DNA of 64,000 bases, taken from Nautiliales bacterium. Lineage in GTDB: Bacteria > Campylobacterota > Campylobacteria > Campylobacterales > JAADDX01. Location: positions 47,909 to 111,908 of the forward strand of contig JAUUDM010000033.1 of NCBI GenBank assembly GCA_030826765.1, in the 5' to 3' direction. A model generated the notes under the pieces. That model was not told the origin of the DNA and did not search any database. It was given only the letters and a program-made list of their open reading frames with translations. A program made the translations under genes and the position numbers. This document shows, in pieces, positions 28,947 through 39,082 of this stretch; position 1 is the first letter of the stretch; each line of letters starts with the position of its first letter.

Positions 28947-29728
28947 TGAAACTTATTAAAAAATATTTAATTAAATTTATTCAAGAAGAGCTATACAAAA
29001 CCGGTCTTAAAAAGGCTGTTTGTGGACTTAGCGGAGGAATTGACAGTGCCGTAGTTGCAGTATTAGCAAAAGAATCTTTGGGAGATAATTTTAAAGCAAT
29101 TTTACTTCCAAGCCAACACTCTTCTGAGAATTCAATTACAGATGCTTTAAATTTATGCAAAAAATTTGATATTCAAAATGAAACTATTTCAATTGCCCCT
29201 CTTCTTGAAGCATATCCTATAAACAATAATCTAAGAAAAGGAAACTTTTCTGCAAGAATGAGAATGGCAATTTTATATGATAAAGCAAGTGAAATAAATG
29301 GAATGGTAATAGGTACAAGCAATAAAAGTGAGCTTTTACTTGGTTATGGAACTATTTTTGGAGATTTAGCAAGTGCCTTTAATCCTATTGGTGATTTATA
29401 TAAAAGTGAAATTTTTGAATTTGCAAAATTTTTAGGAGTAAATAAAGAAATTATCTCAAAACCCCCAAGTGCTGATTTATGGGAAGGTCAAAGCGATGAA
29501 GATGATTTAGGTTATAGTTATACCCAGATTGATGAAGTTTTAAGCAAATTTGTAGATGAAAGATGGACTAAAAAAGAATTATTAGAAAACTATGATAAAA
29601 ATTTAGTCGAAATGCTTTTAAAAAGAGTTTATCAAAATCAATTCAAAAGAAAAATGCCTTTAATTGCAAAACTAAAAGCCAGAACAATCACTCACGACTT
29701 TTTATATGAAAGAGATGTGAAACTTTAA
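28946..29728 (+). CDS. nadE: NAD synthetase, ammonia-dependent type
   Basis: Amidates nicotinate adenine dinucleotide to NAD. The PP-loop ATP pyrophosphatase motif is GLSGGIDSAVVAVLA near residues 27-41. GTSNKSELLLGYGT and the C-terminal KPPSADLWEGQSDEDDLG are diagnostic. At 260 residues it lacks the glutaminase domain of the larger form, so ammonia is the expected nitrogen donor. It is coupled to rpoD by a TAATG junction. Its TAA stop shares the TTAA at 29725-29728 with the stop of the convergent recN. Confidence 0.96.
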   Translation: MKLIKKYLIKFIQEELYKTGLKKAVCGLSGGIDSAVVAVLAKESLGDNFKAILLPSQHSSENSITDALNLCKKFDIQNETISIAPLLEAYPINNNLRKGNFSARMRMAILYDKASEINGMVIGTSNKSELLLGYGTIFGDLASAFNPIGDLYKSEIFEFAKFLGVNKEIISKPPSADLWEGQSDEDDLGYSYTQIDEVLSKFVDERWTKKELLENYDKNLVEMLLKRVYQNQFKRKMPLIAKLKARTITHDFLYERDVKL

Positions 29729-31254
29729 GTTTCACTCAATAACTTTTTAGCATACTCAAGAGCTTCTTTTTTGAGCTCTTTTCCACTTATAATTCTTGCT
29801 ATCTCATTTACTCTTTCATCATAACTAAGTTCTTTTACAAAAGATTTATTCTTATCTTTTCCTACGAAAAAGTGTTTATCTGCTTTACTTGTAAGTTGTG
29901 GTTGATGAGAAATTGCAAATATTTGATATTTTTTAGATAAAAATTTCAAAACTTCTGCCACACTCATAGACTCTTCTCCACTTAAATTTGCATCAATTTC
30001 ATCTAAAAATAGAGACTTTTCTCTGTTTTCATAATCAATTTTTGCAGCCAAAAAAGCAAGTCTAAGTCGATTAAATTCCCCAGTTGAGAGTTCATTTAAT
30101 TTAGTATCATTTATTTCTAAAACTATTTCATCTTTTCCTAGCTTATTAAGCTCAGTCTCTTTTAAAATTAGTTTAGCTTCTGGCATATAAAGTTTTTGTA
30201 AAAATCTATTTATATTTTCTTCAAATTTATTTAAACCTATTTCTCTTTTTTTAGTAATTTTATCTGACTCTTTCTCTAATTTTTCTAAAAGAACTTTTTG
30301 TTTATGAATTAATTCATCTTTTTCAAAACTAATATTTTCTAATTTTTTGAGTTCTTCTTTTTTTTCTTCTAAATATTTTAAACTCTCTTCAATACTTCCA
30401 AATCTTTTGATAAGCCCTTGAAGTTCTTCAAGTCTATTTAAAACCTCTTCAATATCAACTGTTTCTAAAAATTCCGCTTTTTCATCAGCTAAATCCATAT
30501 AATTTCTAAGCTCATTCATAGCTTCATCAAAAAAAGAAGTATCAATTTCTTGAAACGATAAAAATTCATTTACAGTAGATTCAAATTCAAAAATATTTTC
30601 TACTTGAGTTCTTAAAGATTTTAATTTTTCTATTTTTGATAGATTTTTTTTAATATCCATAAGCTCATCAAATTCATCTACTTTAGGATTTATAGATTCA
30701 ATTTTATTGATTTCAAAACTTAAAAATTCTTTTAAATCTTCAGCATTTTTCTCTTTTTGTATAATTTCTTGTAATTTTTTATCAATAGATTTATATTTAA
30801 AAAACAGTTTTTGATAGTTAGAAAGATCATTATTTGCAAATTTATCTACAACTTGAAGAATATTTTCATTTTTAAATTCATCTGCATTTCTTAAACTCAA
30901 ATAATCAATAAATTTATCTGCTATTTTTTTTGCTACTTTTTTACTGACTGCTTGATTATTTATAAAATATCTCGTTTTATCTTTTTTAATTTCTTTGAAA
31001 ATTATCTCTTCATCTACTTCTATTCCAAAATCAGTTAAATCAATTTTATCATCAATAATAGCTTCACTAAGTTGGGCATTTGCATCAAAATAAGCAAAAA
31101 TTGCTAAAATTCCTTGAAGTAAAACTGACTTTCCAGCCCCCGAAGGACCAGTAAAAATCATCAATCCTTTTGAAAGATTAAGCTCAACCTCAGAAAAATT
31201 GAGCTCTACTTCATCAAAACTTAAATGATTTTTAAGATAAACTCTTTCTATCAT
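29725..31254 (-). CDS. recN: DNA repair protein RecN
   Basis: SMC-like ATPase used in double-strand-break repair. Walker A is GPSGAGKSVLLQG near residue 37. A long coiled coil runs from about 150 to 350. The ABC signature LSTGEFNRLRLAF is near 393 and Walker B LFLDEIDANLSGEES near 415, followed by FAISHQPQL. Length 509 is slightly short for RecN (about 550) but all motor parts are present. It overlaps nadK upstream by four bases (ATGA). Confidence 0.95.
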   Translation of the reverse strand: MIERVYLKNHLSFDEVELNFSEVELNLSKGLMIFTGPSGAGKSVLLQGILAIFAYFDANAQLSEAIIDDKIDLTDFGIEVDEEIIFKEIKKDKTRYFINNQAVSKKVAKKIADKFIDYLSLRNADEFKNENILQVVDKFANNDLSNYQKLFFKYKSIDKKLQEIIQKEKNAEDLKEFLSFEINKIESINPKVDEFDELMDIKKNLSKIEKLKSLRTQVENIFEFESTVNEFLSFQEIDTSFFDEAMNELRNYMDLADEKAEFLETVDIEEVLNRLEELQGLIKRFGSIEESLKYLEEKKEELKKLENISFEKDELIHKQKVLLEKLEKESDKITKKREIGLNKFEENINRFLQKLYMPEAKLILKETELNKLGKDEIVLEINDTKLNELSTGEFNRLRLAFLAAKIDYENREKSLFLDEIDANLSGEESMSVAEVLKFLSKKYQIFAISHQPQLTSKADKHFFVGKDKNKSFVKELSYDERVNEIARIISGKELKKEALEYAKKLLSET

Positions 31255-32096
31255 TTTTCACCCCAATTAAGTTTTTCTCTTAAAACATCAAAATAATTTC
31301 TCTCAACTCTATGAATAAGTTTTGCAGATTTTGATGCAATTTTTATTTTTGCTTTTGAATTGTAAAGATGAACAATTTCTTGTCCGTCGATAATAATTTC
31401 TACTTTCGATTTGCTCTCAATCAATAATCTAAAATCACTTGGTAAAACTAATGGTCTTTGAGTAAGTGAATGAGGACAAAGAGGAGTTAAAATCAGACTT
31501 TTTGTAAGAGGAAAAACAACCGGTCCACCAGCACTCAAATTATAAGCTGTACTCCCCGTAGGAGTGGAAATTATAACCCCATCTCCATAATAAGTATTAA
31601 GCCAATATTTTTCTCTATTTTTATCACTTAAACACTCTGCTTCTACTTTTAAATCCACCATACTTGAAATTGTTTCTCTTGAAAAAACTATATCATTAAA
31701 AGCGTAATATTTCTCTTTATCCACTTCTATTTTAAGCATCATTCTTTTATCAATTCTATATTCACCATTGAAAAATTTTTCTATAAAACTCTCTATCTCA
31801 TTAACACTAACATCAGTTAAAAACCCAAGTTTTCCAGCATTTATACCCATAATTGGCTTGTTATATTTATAACTTCTTCTTGCAAGTGAAATAAGAGTAC
31901 CATCTCCACCAATAGAAACTAAAATATCACACATCTCACACATTCTATCAAACTCAATACCAATAAGACCTATCATTTTTGCTGAATTTGTATCCAAATA
32001 AACTGTTGCATCATATTTTTCAAATTCTGTTTTTACTTTAATAAATAAATCTTTTATATCCGGAGATGATGGTCTTAAAACAATTCCTATTTTCAT
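31251..32096 (-). CDS. nadK: NAD kinase
   Basis: Phosphorylates NAD to NADP. The GGDG motif is in LVSIGGDGTLISLARR near residue 65, with GINAGKLGFLTD, the NDIVF segment and STPTGSTAYNLSAGGPVV (the second conserved block). Length 281 is typical. Together with nadE, 1.5 kb away on the other strand, it places two steps of NAD(P) metabolism in this region. A -10 lies upstream in the gap shared with aspS. Confidence 0.96.
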   Translation of the reverse strand: MKIGIVLRPSSPDIKDLFIKVKTEFEKYDATVYLDTNSAKMIGLIGIEFDRMCEMCDILVSIGGDGTLISLARRSYKYNKPIMGINAGKLGFLTDVSVNEIESFIEKFFNGEYRIDKRMMLKIEVDKEKYYAFNDIVFSRETISSMVDLKVEAECLSDKNREKYWLNTYYGDGVIISTPTGSTAYNLSAGGPVVFPLTKSLILTPLCPHSLTQRPLVLPSDFRLLIESKSKVEIIIDGQEIVHLYNSKAKIKIASKSAKLIHRVERNYFDVLREKLNWGEK

Positions 32097-32127
32097 AAAT
32101 CAAACCTTTATTTAAACTTATTCTAAA

Positions 32128-32133
32128 ATTATA
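32128..32133 (-). promoter_or_regulatory. nadK -10 element
   Basis: TATAAT on the minus strand, with TTG just upstream, about 32 bases ahead of the nadK ATG. It lies 12 bases from the aspS -10 on the other strand, so both promoters share the 76-base gap. Confidence 0.5.
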
Positions 32134-32144
32134 CAATAATATGC

Positions 32145-32150
32145 TATAAT
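32145..32150 (+). promoter_or_regulatory. aspS -10 element (extended)
   Basis: TATAAT preceded by ATGC (extended TG-type context). The predicted start is near 32157, followed by AAAGGA at 32161-32166 and the GTG start of aspS at 32173. Confidence 0.6.
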
Positions 32151-32172
32151 TTCGTTAAAAAAAGGATTTTTA

Positions 32173-33936
32173 GTGAGAACACACTATTGTGCCGAATTAA
32201 ACGAAAATAACATAGGCGAAAAAGTAAAATTAACAGGATGGGTAAACTCATACAGAGACCACGGTGGAGTAATTTTTATCGATTTAAGAGACAAAACTGG
32301 GCTTATTCAACTTGTAGCTGACCCAGCAGAATCTAGCGAAGCTCATAAAATTGCTGACCAAGTTAGAGATGAATATGTTATTACTATTGAAGGACTTATT
32401 AGAGATAGAGGCGAAGCTCTTCATAACCCAAGACTAAAAACTGGTAAAATTGAAGTTGTTGTAGAAAAAATGACAATTGAAAATAAAAGTGAAGTTTTAC
32501 CATTTGCTATCGGAGATAGAGCTGTAAATGAAGAACTTAGATTAAAATATAGATATTTAGATTTAAGAGACCCTAAAATGTTTAAAACTTTCCAACTTAG
32601 AAGTAAAGTTTCTATGGCAATTAGAAACTATTTAAATCAAAATGACTTCTTAGATGTTGAAACTCCAATTTTAACTAAATCAACTCCAGAAGGTGCAAGA
32701 GATTATTTAGTACCAAGTAGAGTTCATCCAGGAGAATTTTATGCACTTCCACAATCTCCTCAACTTTTTAAACAAATTTTAATGGTAAGTGGATTTGATA
32801 GATATTTCCAAATTGCTAAATGTTTCAGAGATGAAGATTTAAGAGCAGATAGACAACCAGAATTTACACAAGTCGATTTAGAAATGAGTTTTGTAAATCA
32901 AGATGATGTAATCAAACAAGTTGAAGGAATGGTATCAGCTGGATTTGAAGCAGCAGGTGTTAAAATCAAAACTCCAATTGAAAGAATTACATATGCTTAT
33001 GCTATGGAAACTTACGGAAGTGATAAACCAGATTTAAGATTTGACCTACCAATGGTAGATGTAATTAATCTTTTTGAAGATAGCAATAATGAAATATTCT
33101 CAAACATTGCAAAAGATAAGAAAAAAAATAGATTTAAAGCATTAAAAGTAAAAGGTGCAGACAATCACTATTCAAGAAAACAATTAAAAGAACTTGAAAA
33201 TTTTGTTAGAAAATTTGGTGCAGCAGGTCTTGCTTATATTCAAGTTAAAGAAGATGGTCTAAAAGGACCACTTGCTAAATTTATGAGTGAAACAAGTTTA
33301 AATAAACTTTTAGAATTAACTAAACCAGAAGTTGGAGATATTATTTTCTTTGGTGCAGGAGATAAAAAAGTAGTTTTAGATTATATGGGAAGATTAAGAA
33401 TCAAAATTGCTGAAGATATGAATTTAATCAAAGATGAATATAAATTTGTATGGGTAGTTGATTTCCCTATGTTTGAAGCTGACGACAACGGAAACCCTAC
33501 TCCACTTCATCATCCATTTACTATGCCAAATATGGATACTTGGGATGAAGAAGATTTCGAAAGCATTCAATCAATCGCATATGATTTAGTTTTAAATGGT
33601 TATGAAATTGGTGGTGGAAGTATTAGGATTCATAAAGAAGAAATTCAAGAAAAAATCTTTAAAATGTTAAATATGACTAAAGAAGAAGCTGAGGAAAAAT
33701 TTGGATTCTTACTTGATGCGCTTAAATTTGGTGCCCCAGCACACGGAGGATTTGCTCTTGGACTTGATAGAGTTTTAATGATTTTATCAAATACAACAAA
33801 TATTAGAGATGTGATAGCATTCCCTAAAACTCAAAAAGCAACTTGTCCTCTAACTGAAGCTCCAAGTGAAGTAGAAAGAAAACAACTTAGAGAATTAAAT
33901 ATAAGGGTGAAATTACCATCTAATGAAACTAAGTGA
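32173..33936 (+). CDS. aspS: Aspartyl-tRNA synthetase
   Basis: Class II synthetase of the bacterial type. An N-terminal OB fold ([20 protein letters not shown]) binds the anticodon, motif 2 is in [16 protein letters not shown] near residue 217, a GAD-like insertion lies around 280-420, and motif 3 is in [13 protein letters not shown] near the C-terminus. Full length at 587 residues. It may also charge tRNA-Asn if no AsnRS is encoded, as in related species; this cannot be judged from the window. GTG start with AAAGGA upstream. It overlaps the FeoA-like gene by 14 bases. Confidence 0.97.
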   Translation: MRTHYCAELNENNIGEKVKLTGWVNSYRDHGGVIFIDLRDKTGLIQLVADPAESSEAHKIADQVRDEYVITIEGLIRDRGEALHNPRLKTGKIEVVVEKMTIENKSEVLPFAIGDRAVNEELRLKYRYLDLRDPKMFKTFQLRSKVSMAIRNYLNQNDFLDVETPILTKSTPEGARDYLVPSRVHPGEFYALPQSPQLFKQILMVSGFDRYFQIAKCFRDEDLRADRQPEFTQVDLEMSFVNQDDVIKQVEGMVSAGFEAAGVKIKTPIERITYAYAMETYGSDKPDLRFDLPMVDVINLFEDSNNEIFSNIAKDKKKNRFKALKVKGADNHYSRKQLKELENFVRKFGAAGLAYIQVKEDGLKGPLAKFMSETSLNKLLELTKPEVGDIIFFGAGDKKVVLDYMGRLRIKIAEDMNLIKDEYKFVWVVDFPMFEADDNGNPTPLHHPFTMPNMDTWDEEDFESIQSIAYDLVLNGYEIGGGSIRIHKEEIQEKIFKMLNMTKEEAEEKFGFLLDALKFGAPAHGGFALGLDRVLMILSNTTNIRDVIAFPKTQKATCPLTEAPSEVERKQLRELNIRVKLPSNETK

Positions 33937-34177
33937 TTTACACAAAAATGATGTCTTCAAAATTATTGATTTTGGAGATGTCTGTGAAGATATGCAAAAA
34001 AGACTAATTAGTCTTGGAGCAAACAAAAATAAAATGGGACAAGTCCTTAATAAAGGATTTTTTGGTCCTATCGAAGTAGATTTTGATGGAATAAAAATTG
34101 CCATCGGTAGAGGTATGGCTAAAAAAATTAAAGTGAAACATTATGAATGTCCTATTTTCAATAATGAATTAAACTAA
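33923..34177 (+). CDS. FeoA-domain small protein
   Basis: 84 residues forming a single FeoA/SH3-like domain: [21 protein letters not shown], then [24 protein letters not shown]. FeoA domains regulate or accompany the FeoB ferrous iron transporter, but no feoB is nearby; here the gene sits between aspS and adk and starts inside aspS. It could be a stand-alone FeoA with another role. The family call is good; the function is not established. Confidence 0.8.
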   Translation: MKLSDLHKNDVFKIIDFGDVCEDMQKRLISLGANKNKMGQVLNKGFFGPIEVDFDGIKIAIGRGMAKKIKVKHYECPIFNNELN

Positions 34178-34191
34178 AACAAGGAGAAAAA

Positions 34192-34770
34192 ATGAGTAAA
34201 AAATTATTTTTAATTATAGGTGCACCAGGAAGTGGAAAAACAACAGATGCAGAATTAATTGCTGAGAGACATCCACACGAAGTAGCACACTTTTCAACTG
34301 GAGAACTACTTAGAGCAGAAGTTGCAAGAGGAAGTGAACTTGGTAAAACAATCGCAAGTTATGTAGATAATGGAAATTTAGTTCCTTTAAATATCGTAAT
34401 TGATACAATTGTAAACGCTATTAAATCAACTGATAAAGAAATTATTTTAATCGATGGATTCCCAAGAAGTGTAGAACAAATGAAAGCACTTGATGAAATC
34501 TTACAAAAAGAAAATGATGTAAAACTTGTAAAAGTTATCGAAGTTGTAGTAAGCAAAGAAGTGGCAAAAGATAGAGTTTTAGGAAGAGCAAGAGGTGCTG
34601 ATGATAACGAAACTGTATTCAACAATAGAATGAAAGTTTATACAGATCCATTAGCTGATATTCAAAAATTCTACGAAAGCAAAAATTTACTTCACAAAAT
34701 CAACGGAGAAAGAGGAATTGAAGAAATAGTTAACGAAATGGATGAATATATCCAAAGTCAAGCTAATTAA
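34192..34770 (+). CDS. adk: Adenylate kinase
   Basis: Interconverts AMP, ADP and ATP. P-loop [12 protein letters not shown] at residues 9-20, AMP-binding [14 protein letters not shown] and [12 protein letters not shown], then [18 protein letters not shown]. The LID region is short and lacks zinc cysteines, and length 192 matches the short adenylate kinases of this phylum. A good AAGGAG site precedes the ATG. The 3' end overlaps the convergent ruvX by eight bases. Confidence 0.96.
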   Translation: MSKKLFLIIGAPGSGKTTDAELIAERHPHEVAHFSTGELLRAEVARGSELGKTIASYVDNGNLVPLNIVIDTIVNAIKSTDKEIILIDGFPRSVEQMKALDEILQKENDVKLVKVIEVVVSKEVAKDRVLGRARGADDNETVFNNRMKVYTDPLADIQKFYESKNLLHKINGERGIEEIVNEMDEYIQSQAN

Positions 34771-35143
34771 TTTTCAAATATCTTTCAAGGATGTTTTTGG
34801 CAGCTAAGCTGTCAATTCTTCCATCTCTTTTATATTTTATTGTCCCTTTCATCATATTTTCTACTTCAACACTTGAATAACTTTCATCTTGAAAAACAAT
34901 TTCACCTTTAAATTCTAACAAATTCGTAAAATGCTTTATTCTATTACTTGTATCTTCATTTGTAAAAGGAATTCCCACTACCAGTTTTTCAATACCCCAC
35001 TCTACCAAAAGTTTACTAACATCCGTGCTTGCTTGATTTCTATTTTTTCTCATAACTGCTGGAAGTGGCACAACCACTTTTTCATCCGGAGTATATGCAA
35101 CTCCTATTCTTTTAAGCCCTACATCTATTGATGCTATCTTCAT
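34763..35143 (-). CDS. ruvX: Putative Holliday junction resolvase RuvX (YqgF)
   Basis: RNase H-fold protein of the YqgF family, implicated in 16S rRNA processing and Holliday-junction resolution. It begins [18 protein letters not shown] with the catalytic Asp, has [19 protein letters not shown], the [12 protein letters not shown] segment, and [18 protein letters not shown] at the C-terminus carrying another acidic residue. At 126 residues it is normal. It appears to be a single-gene unit between the convergent adk and the divergent trxC. Confidence 0.92.
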   Translation of the reverse strand: MKIASIDVGLKRIGVAYTPDEKVVVPLPAVMRKNRNQASTDVSKLLVEWGIEKLVVGIPFTNEDTSNRIKHFTNLLEFKGEIVFQDESYSSVEVENMMKGTIKYKRDGRIDSLAAKNILERYLKIN

Positions 35144-35244
35144 CTATTTCCTTTACTTGATTTTTATTATGATATTTGATATACTTCAACTAAACTTTAT
35201 CAGTGTCTAACATTAAATAAAATTATATATAAAAAGGATGTAAA

Positions 35245-35676
35245 ATGGAAACAATTAATGTAGTTTGTCCAAAATGTTTAAAAATAAATAGAATTCCCAA
35301 AAAAGATAGTTATAAAAAAGCAGTATGCGGTCATTGTAAAGCAAATTTACTTGACAATACTCCAGCTCATTTAGATGATTCTAATTTTGAGTATTTCATT
35401 GCAAATACAGATTTACCTGTAATTGTAGATTTCTGGGCTGAATGGTGTGGTCCTTGTAAAATGTTTGCTCCTACATTTGCAAGCGTTGCTCAAAACTTCC
35501 CTCTAAAAGCTCAATTTGTAAAAGTTGAGACAGATAGAGCGCCAAATATATCTGCAAAATATGGAATCAGAAGTATTCCAACAATCGTAGCATTCAAAAA
35601 TAGAGTGGAAGTGGATAGAGTAAGTGGAGCATTACCTGCCCCACAATTTACTGAGTGGGTAAGTAGATTTATATAA
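35245..35676 (+). CDS. trxC: Thioredoxin 2-like protein with N-terminal zinc-ribbon cysteines
   Basis: Thioredoxin-fold oxidoreductase. The 143-residue protein begins with a CPKC...CGHC pair (residues 8-33), the zinc-ribbon extension typical of TrxC, followed by the thioredoxin domain with active site WAEWCGPCKMFAP near residue 72 and the cis-Pro segment GIRSIPTIVAF. It is a single-gene unit with AAAAGGA upstream of the ATG. Only one base separates its stop from the stop of the convergent channel gene. Confidence 0.94.
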   Translation: METINVVCPKCLKINRIPKKDSYKKAVCGHCKANLLDNTPAHLDDSNFEYFIANTDLPVIVDFWAEWCGPCKMFAPTFASVAQNFPLKAQFVKVETDRAPNISAKYGIRSIPTIVAFKNRVEVDRVSGALPAPQFTEWVSRFI

Positions 35677-35677
35677 T

Positions 35678-37315
35678 CTAACTTTCCCCAAGTACATATT
35701 CAAGTTCATAAATATTATTGATAATATATTCAAAGTTTTCTAAATTTTCATCATTAGAAGCAATCAAAAGTTTATCATTTTCTTTTATCTCAATATCTGG
35801 AGAAGGCATTAAAATAATTTCATCATCTCTTTTTAGAAGTAAATATACTATTTTCAAAATATCTTCTCGATTTTCTCTTGATTTTCTTATATCTCCTAAG
35901 GTAATTTTAATTCCTTTTTTAATCTTTCTTATCAAAGCATATGCACTATCATCATTAATCGTTATTTCATAATAAATAGGACTTTCTCCTGCTATAGTTT
36001 TTAGCATATTAACCATTATTTCACCCCAACTATCTTCCATTTTTCTTATTTCTTTCATAAAAGCATCAACCAAAGGTCTTGAAATATTTATAATTGCATA
36101 TTCTGCTGTAATTTTTTCTAACATATAAATTCTATCAATTTCTGAGGCTTGAAAAATAGTAATATCATCTAATGAATTTTCTCTTGCTATAGTAAAAATA
36201 GTGGGATTTAATTTTTTTGCTTTATTTATAATAGTTAAATTTAATAAATCATTATTTGTAGCTGCAATTATTGTCTCTGAATTTTTAATATCAAATTGTT
36301 CTAATAATTTTTTATCTTCTTCATCTCCAAAAATTACTGTTCCTTTCGCTTTTTCATACTCTTGTGTTTTTATTTTTAAAATTTTATATTCAACATTCGC
36401 TCTTTTTATCCCTTGTTCTAAAGCGTGTCCCATTCTTCCATATCCACATATTATATATTTCCCTTTTGGTAAGTTATCCTTTTTTTCTAAAACTAACTTA
36501 TGTCCAAAAGCCCATAATTCTAAAAGCCATATATATGGTTTTGTAATATTCAAATATATTCTTTCTGAAATTATTTTAAAAGGATTTACTATACATCTTA
36601 TTCCAAGTGATTTATAATAATCTTCTTGATTTTGTGAAGTTGCTTTTATAATAAGTTCAATATTTGGATTTAATAATTTACAAATCGTAGCAATTTGCAT
36701 ATTTTTTGCATCATCTTCAAAAAGTGAAATAACACCTTTACAATATTTCAATTCAATTCCTGCATATTTTAAAATATTCTCATTCATTCCATCACCCGCT
36801 ATAGCCGGAACATAAGGATTAAAATCCTCTAAATTCAATTCTTCTATTCTTTCTTCTTGTTTATCAATAACTACAAATCTAAAATTAGAATTATTTATAA
36901 TCTCTTTTGTAATTCTATTGTAACCTAAAATAATAAAAAAATCTTCTTTTAAATATTTAACTTGATTTATAAATTTTTTAAGATTTATTGCTTTTTTAAG
37001 TGATTCATCTTGAATAAGTGCTACAATAGTCCCGATAGCATAAAACCATCCTATAACTGTAAGATAAATAGAAAATGTAACCCAAAGTTTTTGGGGATAA
37101 GTAAAATCATAAGGACCTTCACCAAAACCAATAGTTGTAGCCATATAACTTACAAAATAAAAAGCATCAAAAAAATTTAGATGATAAATATGTCCATTAT
37201 TATCAACTGTTGGAATTAACATAAGTCCTATTATAGAAATGGAAAAAGTAATTAATATAACTAAAAAAGGAGTTCTTAATTTTTTTAAAACAATCCAAAC
37301 TACTTGATTATTCAT
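35678..37315 (-). CDS. Potassium channel with tandem RCK (TrkA-N/TrkA-C) domains
   Basis: Two-transmembrane ion channel. Helix 1 is at about residues 12-32, a pore loop carries the filter TTIGFGEGPY near 64-73 (the TxGFG/TxGYG type), and helix 2 is near 85-110. Two Rossmann-like TrkA-N domains follow: one starts around FIILGYNRITKEI near 132, the second at YIICGYGRMGHALEQG near 285. A TrkA-C domain with LIRKIKKGIKI closes the protein (to 545). It probably gates K+ flow by nucleotide or ion binding. The DUF6394-like gene directly upstream forms a pair with it, two bases apart. Confidence 0.9.
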   Translation of the reverse strand: MNNQVVWIVLKKLRTPFLVILITFSISIIGLMLIPTVDNNGHIYHLNFFDAFYFVSYMATTIGFGEGPYDFTYPQKLWVTFSIYLTVIGWFYAIGTIVALIQDESLKKAINLKKFINQVKYLKEDFFIILGYNRITKEIINNSNFRFVVIDKQEERIEELNLEDFNPYVPAIAGDGMNENILKYAGIELKYCKGVISLFEDDAKNMQIATICKLLNPNIELIIKATSQNQEDYYKSLGIRCIVNPFKIISERIYLNITKPYIWLLELWAFGHKLVLEKKDNLPKGKYIICGYGRMGHALEQGIKRANVEYKILKIKTQEYEKAKGTVIFGDEEDKKLLEQFDIKNSETIIAATNNDLLNLTIINKAKKLNPTIFTIARENSLDDITIFQASEIDRIYMLEKITAEYAIINISRPLVDAFMKEIRKMEDSWGEIMVNMLKTIAGESPIYYEITINDDSAYALIRKIKKGIKITLGDIRKSRENREDILKIVYLLLKRDDEIILMPSPDIEIKENDKLLIASNDENLENFEYIINNIYELEYVLGES

Positions 37316-37317
37316 AA

Positions 37318-37698
37318 TTATCTTTTTGATTTAATAGCATCTGCTATAAATAAAACAACTGAAACAATATTAGCAAGCAATGCCCCACCTGACAGTGAAA
37401 CAATTGTTACAGATGTTGTAACATTAAAATCTTTAATTCCATACAAAGCCACCGCCCATACAACAGCTGATAATATAAGTTGCAAATCAGCCACTAAACT
37501 TGTAGCTAATAAAACCGCTCCTAATTGAGTTTTATCTCCTAATTTCATCGTAGTCGCTACTAAATTTACAATAATAGCAAAAAACAATTCCCAAGCACTA
37601 TGTTGTGCGATAACAGTAGGGTCACCATAAAAAAACCCAAAATTAAGTGTCATTGCAAGAATAAAGAAAAAACCTGAAATAATTCTATTCATATTCAT
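37318..37698 (-). CDS. DUF6394-like small membrane protein
   Basis: 126 residues with four hydrophobic segments (about 6-25, 36-55, 65-90 and 98-120), beginning MNMNRIISGFFFILAMTLNF. From memory it resembles the small DUF6394 proteins found next to Kch-type channels in Campylobacterota, and it sits here just ahead of the channel gene with its own TATAAT promoter. An accessory role for the channel is inference from this pairing. Confidence 0.75.
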   Translation of the reverse strand: MNMNRIISGFFFILAMTLNFGFFYGDPTVIAQHSAWELFFAIIVNLVATTMKLGDKTQLGAVLLATSLVADLQLILSAVVWAVALYGIKDFNVTTSVTIVSLSGGALLANIVSVVLFIADAIKSKR

Positions 37699-37722
37699 TT
37701 TTGAACCTTTTATTTTTATTTA

Positions 37723-37728
37723 ATTATA
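37723..37728 (-). promoter_or_regulatory. -10 element of the DUF6394-Kch pair
   Basis: Minus-strand TATAAT in GTGTTATAATTAAAT, about 25 bases ahead of the DUF6394-like ATG, with AAAGG as ribosome-binding site. It lies downstream of the end of lpdA and separates the carbon block from the channel pair. Confidence 0.5.
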
Positions 37729-37764
37729 ACACTCCTACAAAAAAACGGCTTATTAATTTTAAAT

Positions 37765-37780
37765 CAACTAAAAATAGTTG
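37765..37780 (-). terminator. Possible weak hairpin after lpdA
   Basis: A perfect six-base stem, CAACTA/TAGTTG, with a four-base loop lies 16 bases past the lpdA stop. It is followed by AT-rich sequence rather than a clean T tract (a run of eight T occurs about 20 bases later). This is the only candidate end for the 15-kb carbon block; the call is tentative. Confidence 0.3.
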
Positions 37781-37795
37781 TAACTATTTGTAACA

Positions 37796-39082
37796 TTAAA
37801 TTTTTCTTAGGGCATAATCAAATATTTCTGAAAAAGTTGGATGAGGAAAAGTTGCATTTAGAGCAGTTTTTACATCCATCTCTCCTGCTAAAATCTGGCC
37901 AAAAACAGATATTAACTCTTCGGCATTTGGCATAAAAAGTTCAGCTCCTGTAATAAATTTTTCTTTATCATAATAAATCACAACTACTCCATTTTCAGCA
38001 CCATCAACAGCACTTGCAACTCCAAGAGCTTTGAGTGGATAAACTATTTCTTCTTCACTTTTTACTCCAATTGAAGCATAACTTAAAGGAAGTGTAAAAA
38101 TAAATTTAGGAATATTATCTAAATTTAAAACCTCTTTTTTACCACTTAAAAAATCTGCTACCGCCATAGCCTCTTTTCTTGCTGCGTGAGCTAATGAAAG
38201 TTTTCCGTTACAATCACCTATTGCAAAGATATTAGCTTCACTTGTTTGAAAATATTGATTTGTATTAATTGCACCTTTTTTAGTTTCCAATTCATACTCT
38301 AAAAAGTCCAAATTTACTCTTCTTCCAGTCGCAACCAAAAGCATTTCAGTTTGTAGTTTTTCATCATTATCCGTAATAATTTCTACTTTTTTATCTACTT
38401 TTGCACTTTTTATAGAAGTGTTTAATTTCAATTCAACCCCTATTTTTTGAAGTTGTAATTTTAAATTTTGTGAAATTTTTTCGTGCATTTTAAAATTATC
38501 TCTTCTGTAAATTAAAGTCGTTTTTACTCCATTTATCGCAAAATATCCTGCAAATTCAAGTGCAATCGCCCCTCCTCCATAAACTACTATCTCTTTTGGA
38601 AGTTTTTCTAAATGCAGAGCTTCATCGCTTGTAATAATTTTTTTATAATCAATTTCTATTCCATCAGGAATAAAAGGTTTAGCACCCGTTGCTATTACAA
38701 TAAAATCTGATTCTAAAACTTTATCATTTACTTTTATTTCATTTTTAGAAATAAGTTTAGCTTCGCCCTCAATTAGCTCAATTCCATTTGCTTTTATCTG
38801 TTTAGTAACACTTGAAACTAATGTTTCTCTTTCACTTTCAATATTTTGAACTAACTTTTTAATATCTAATTTTGAAGGAGTAAAATATTCTTCTTTTGTT
38901 TCAAAAAGTGTTTTTGTTCTATGCAGAAGTTTTTTTGAAGGAATACATCCATTATTTAAGCAAGTCCCACCTATGTGATTTAAATCTTTTTCAATTAATG
39001 CTACTTTTTTGCTACTTCTTGCTAAAAATATAGCACCCACATAATTAAGCCCACCACCAATAAAAATTACATCATATTTCAT
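37796..39082 (-). CDS. lpdA: Dihydrolipoyl dehydrogenase (PDH E3)
   Basis: FAD disulfide oxidoreductase that reoxidises dihydrolipoyl groups of E2 with NAD. FAD motif FIGGGLNYVGAIF near the N-terminus, the redox disulfide in GGTCLNNGCIPSKKLL near 40, NAD-binding VVYGGGAIALEFAGY near 165, and ATFPHPTFSEIF with the active-site His near the C-terminus. I prefer the ATG at 39082 (428 residues), which has AAGGTGG upstream; a GTG three codons earlier is possible. At 428 residues it is shorter than the usual 460-475. Last gene of the PDH cluster. Confidence 0.93.
   Translation of the reverse strand: MKYDVIFIGGGLNYVGAIFLARSSKKVALIEKDLNHIGGTCLNNGCIPSKKLLHRTKTLFETKEEYFTPSKLDIKKLVQNIESERETLVSSVTKQIKANGIELIEGEAKLISKNEIKVNDKVLESDFIVIATGAKPFIPDGIEIDYKKIITSDEALHLEKLPKEIVVYGGGAIALEFAGYFAINGVKTTLIYRRDNFKMHEKISQNLKLQLQKIGVELKLNTSIKSAKVDKKVEIITDNDEKLQTEMLLVATGRRVNLDFLEYELETKKGAINTNQYFQTSEANIFAIGDCNGKLSLAHAARKEAMAVADFLSGKKEVLNLDNIPKFIFTLPLSYASIGVKSEEEIVYPLKALGVASAVDGAENGVVVIYYDKEKFITGAELFMPNAEELISVFGQILAGEMDVKTALNATFPHPTFSEIFDYALRKI

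Noticed and set aside
33923..34177. FeoA-domain gene as part of a ferrous iron (Feo) operon.
   Set aside because: No feoB or iron-linked gene is nearby; neighbours are aspS and adk.
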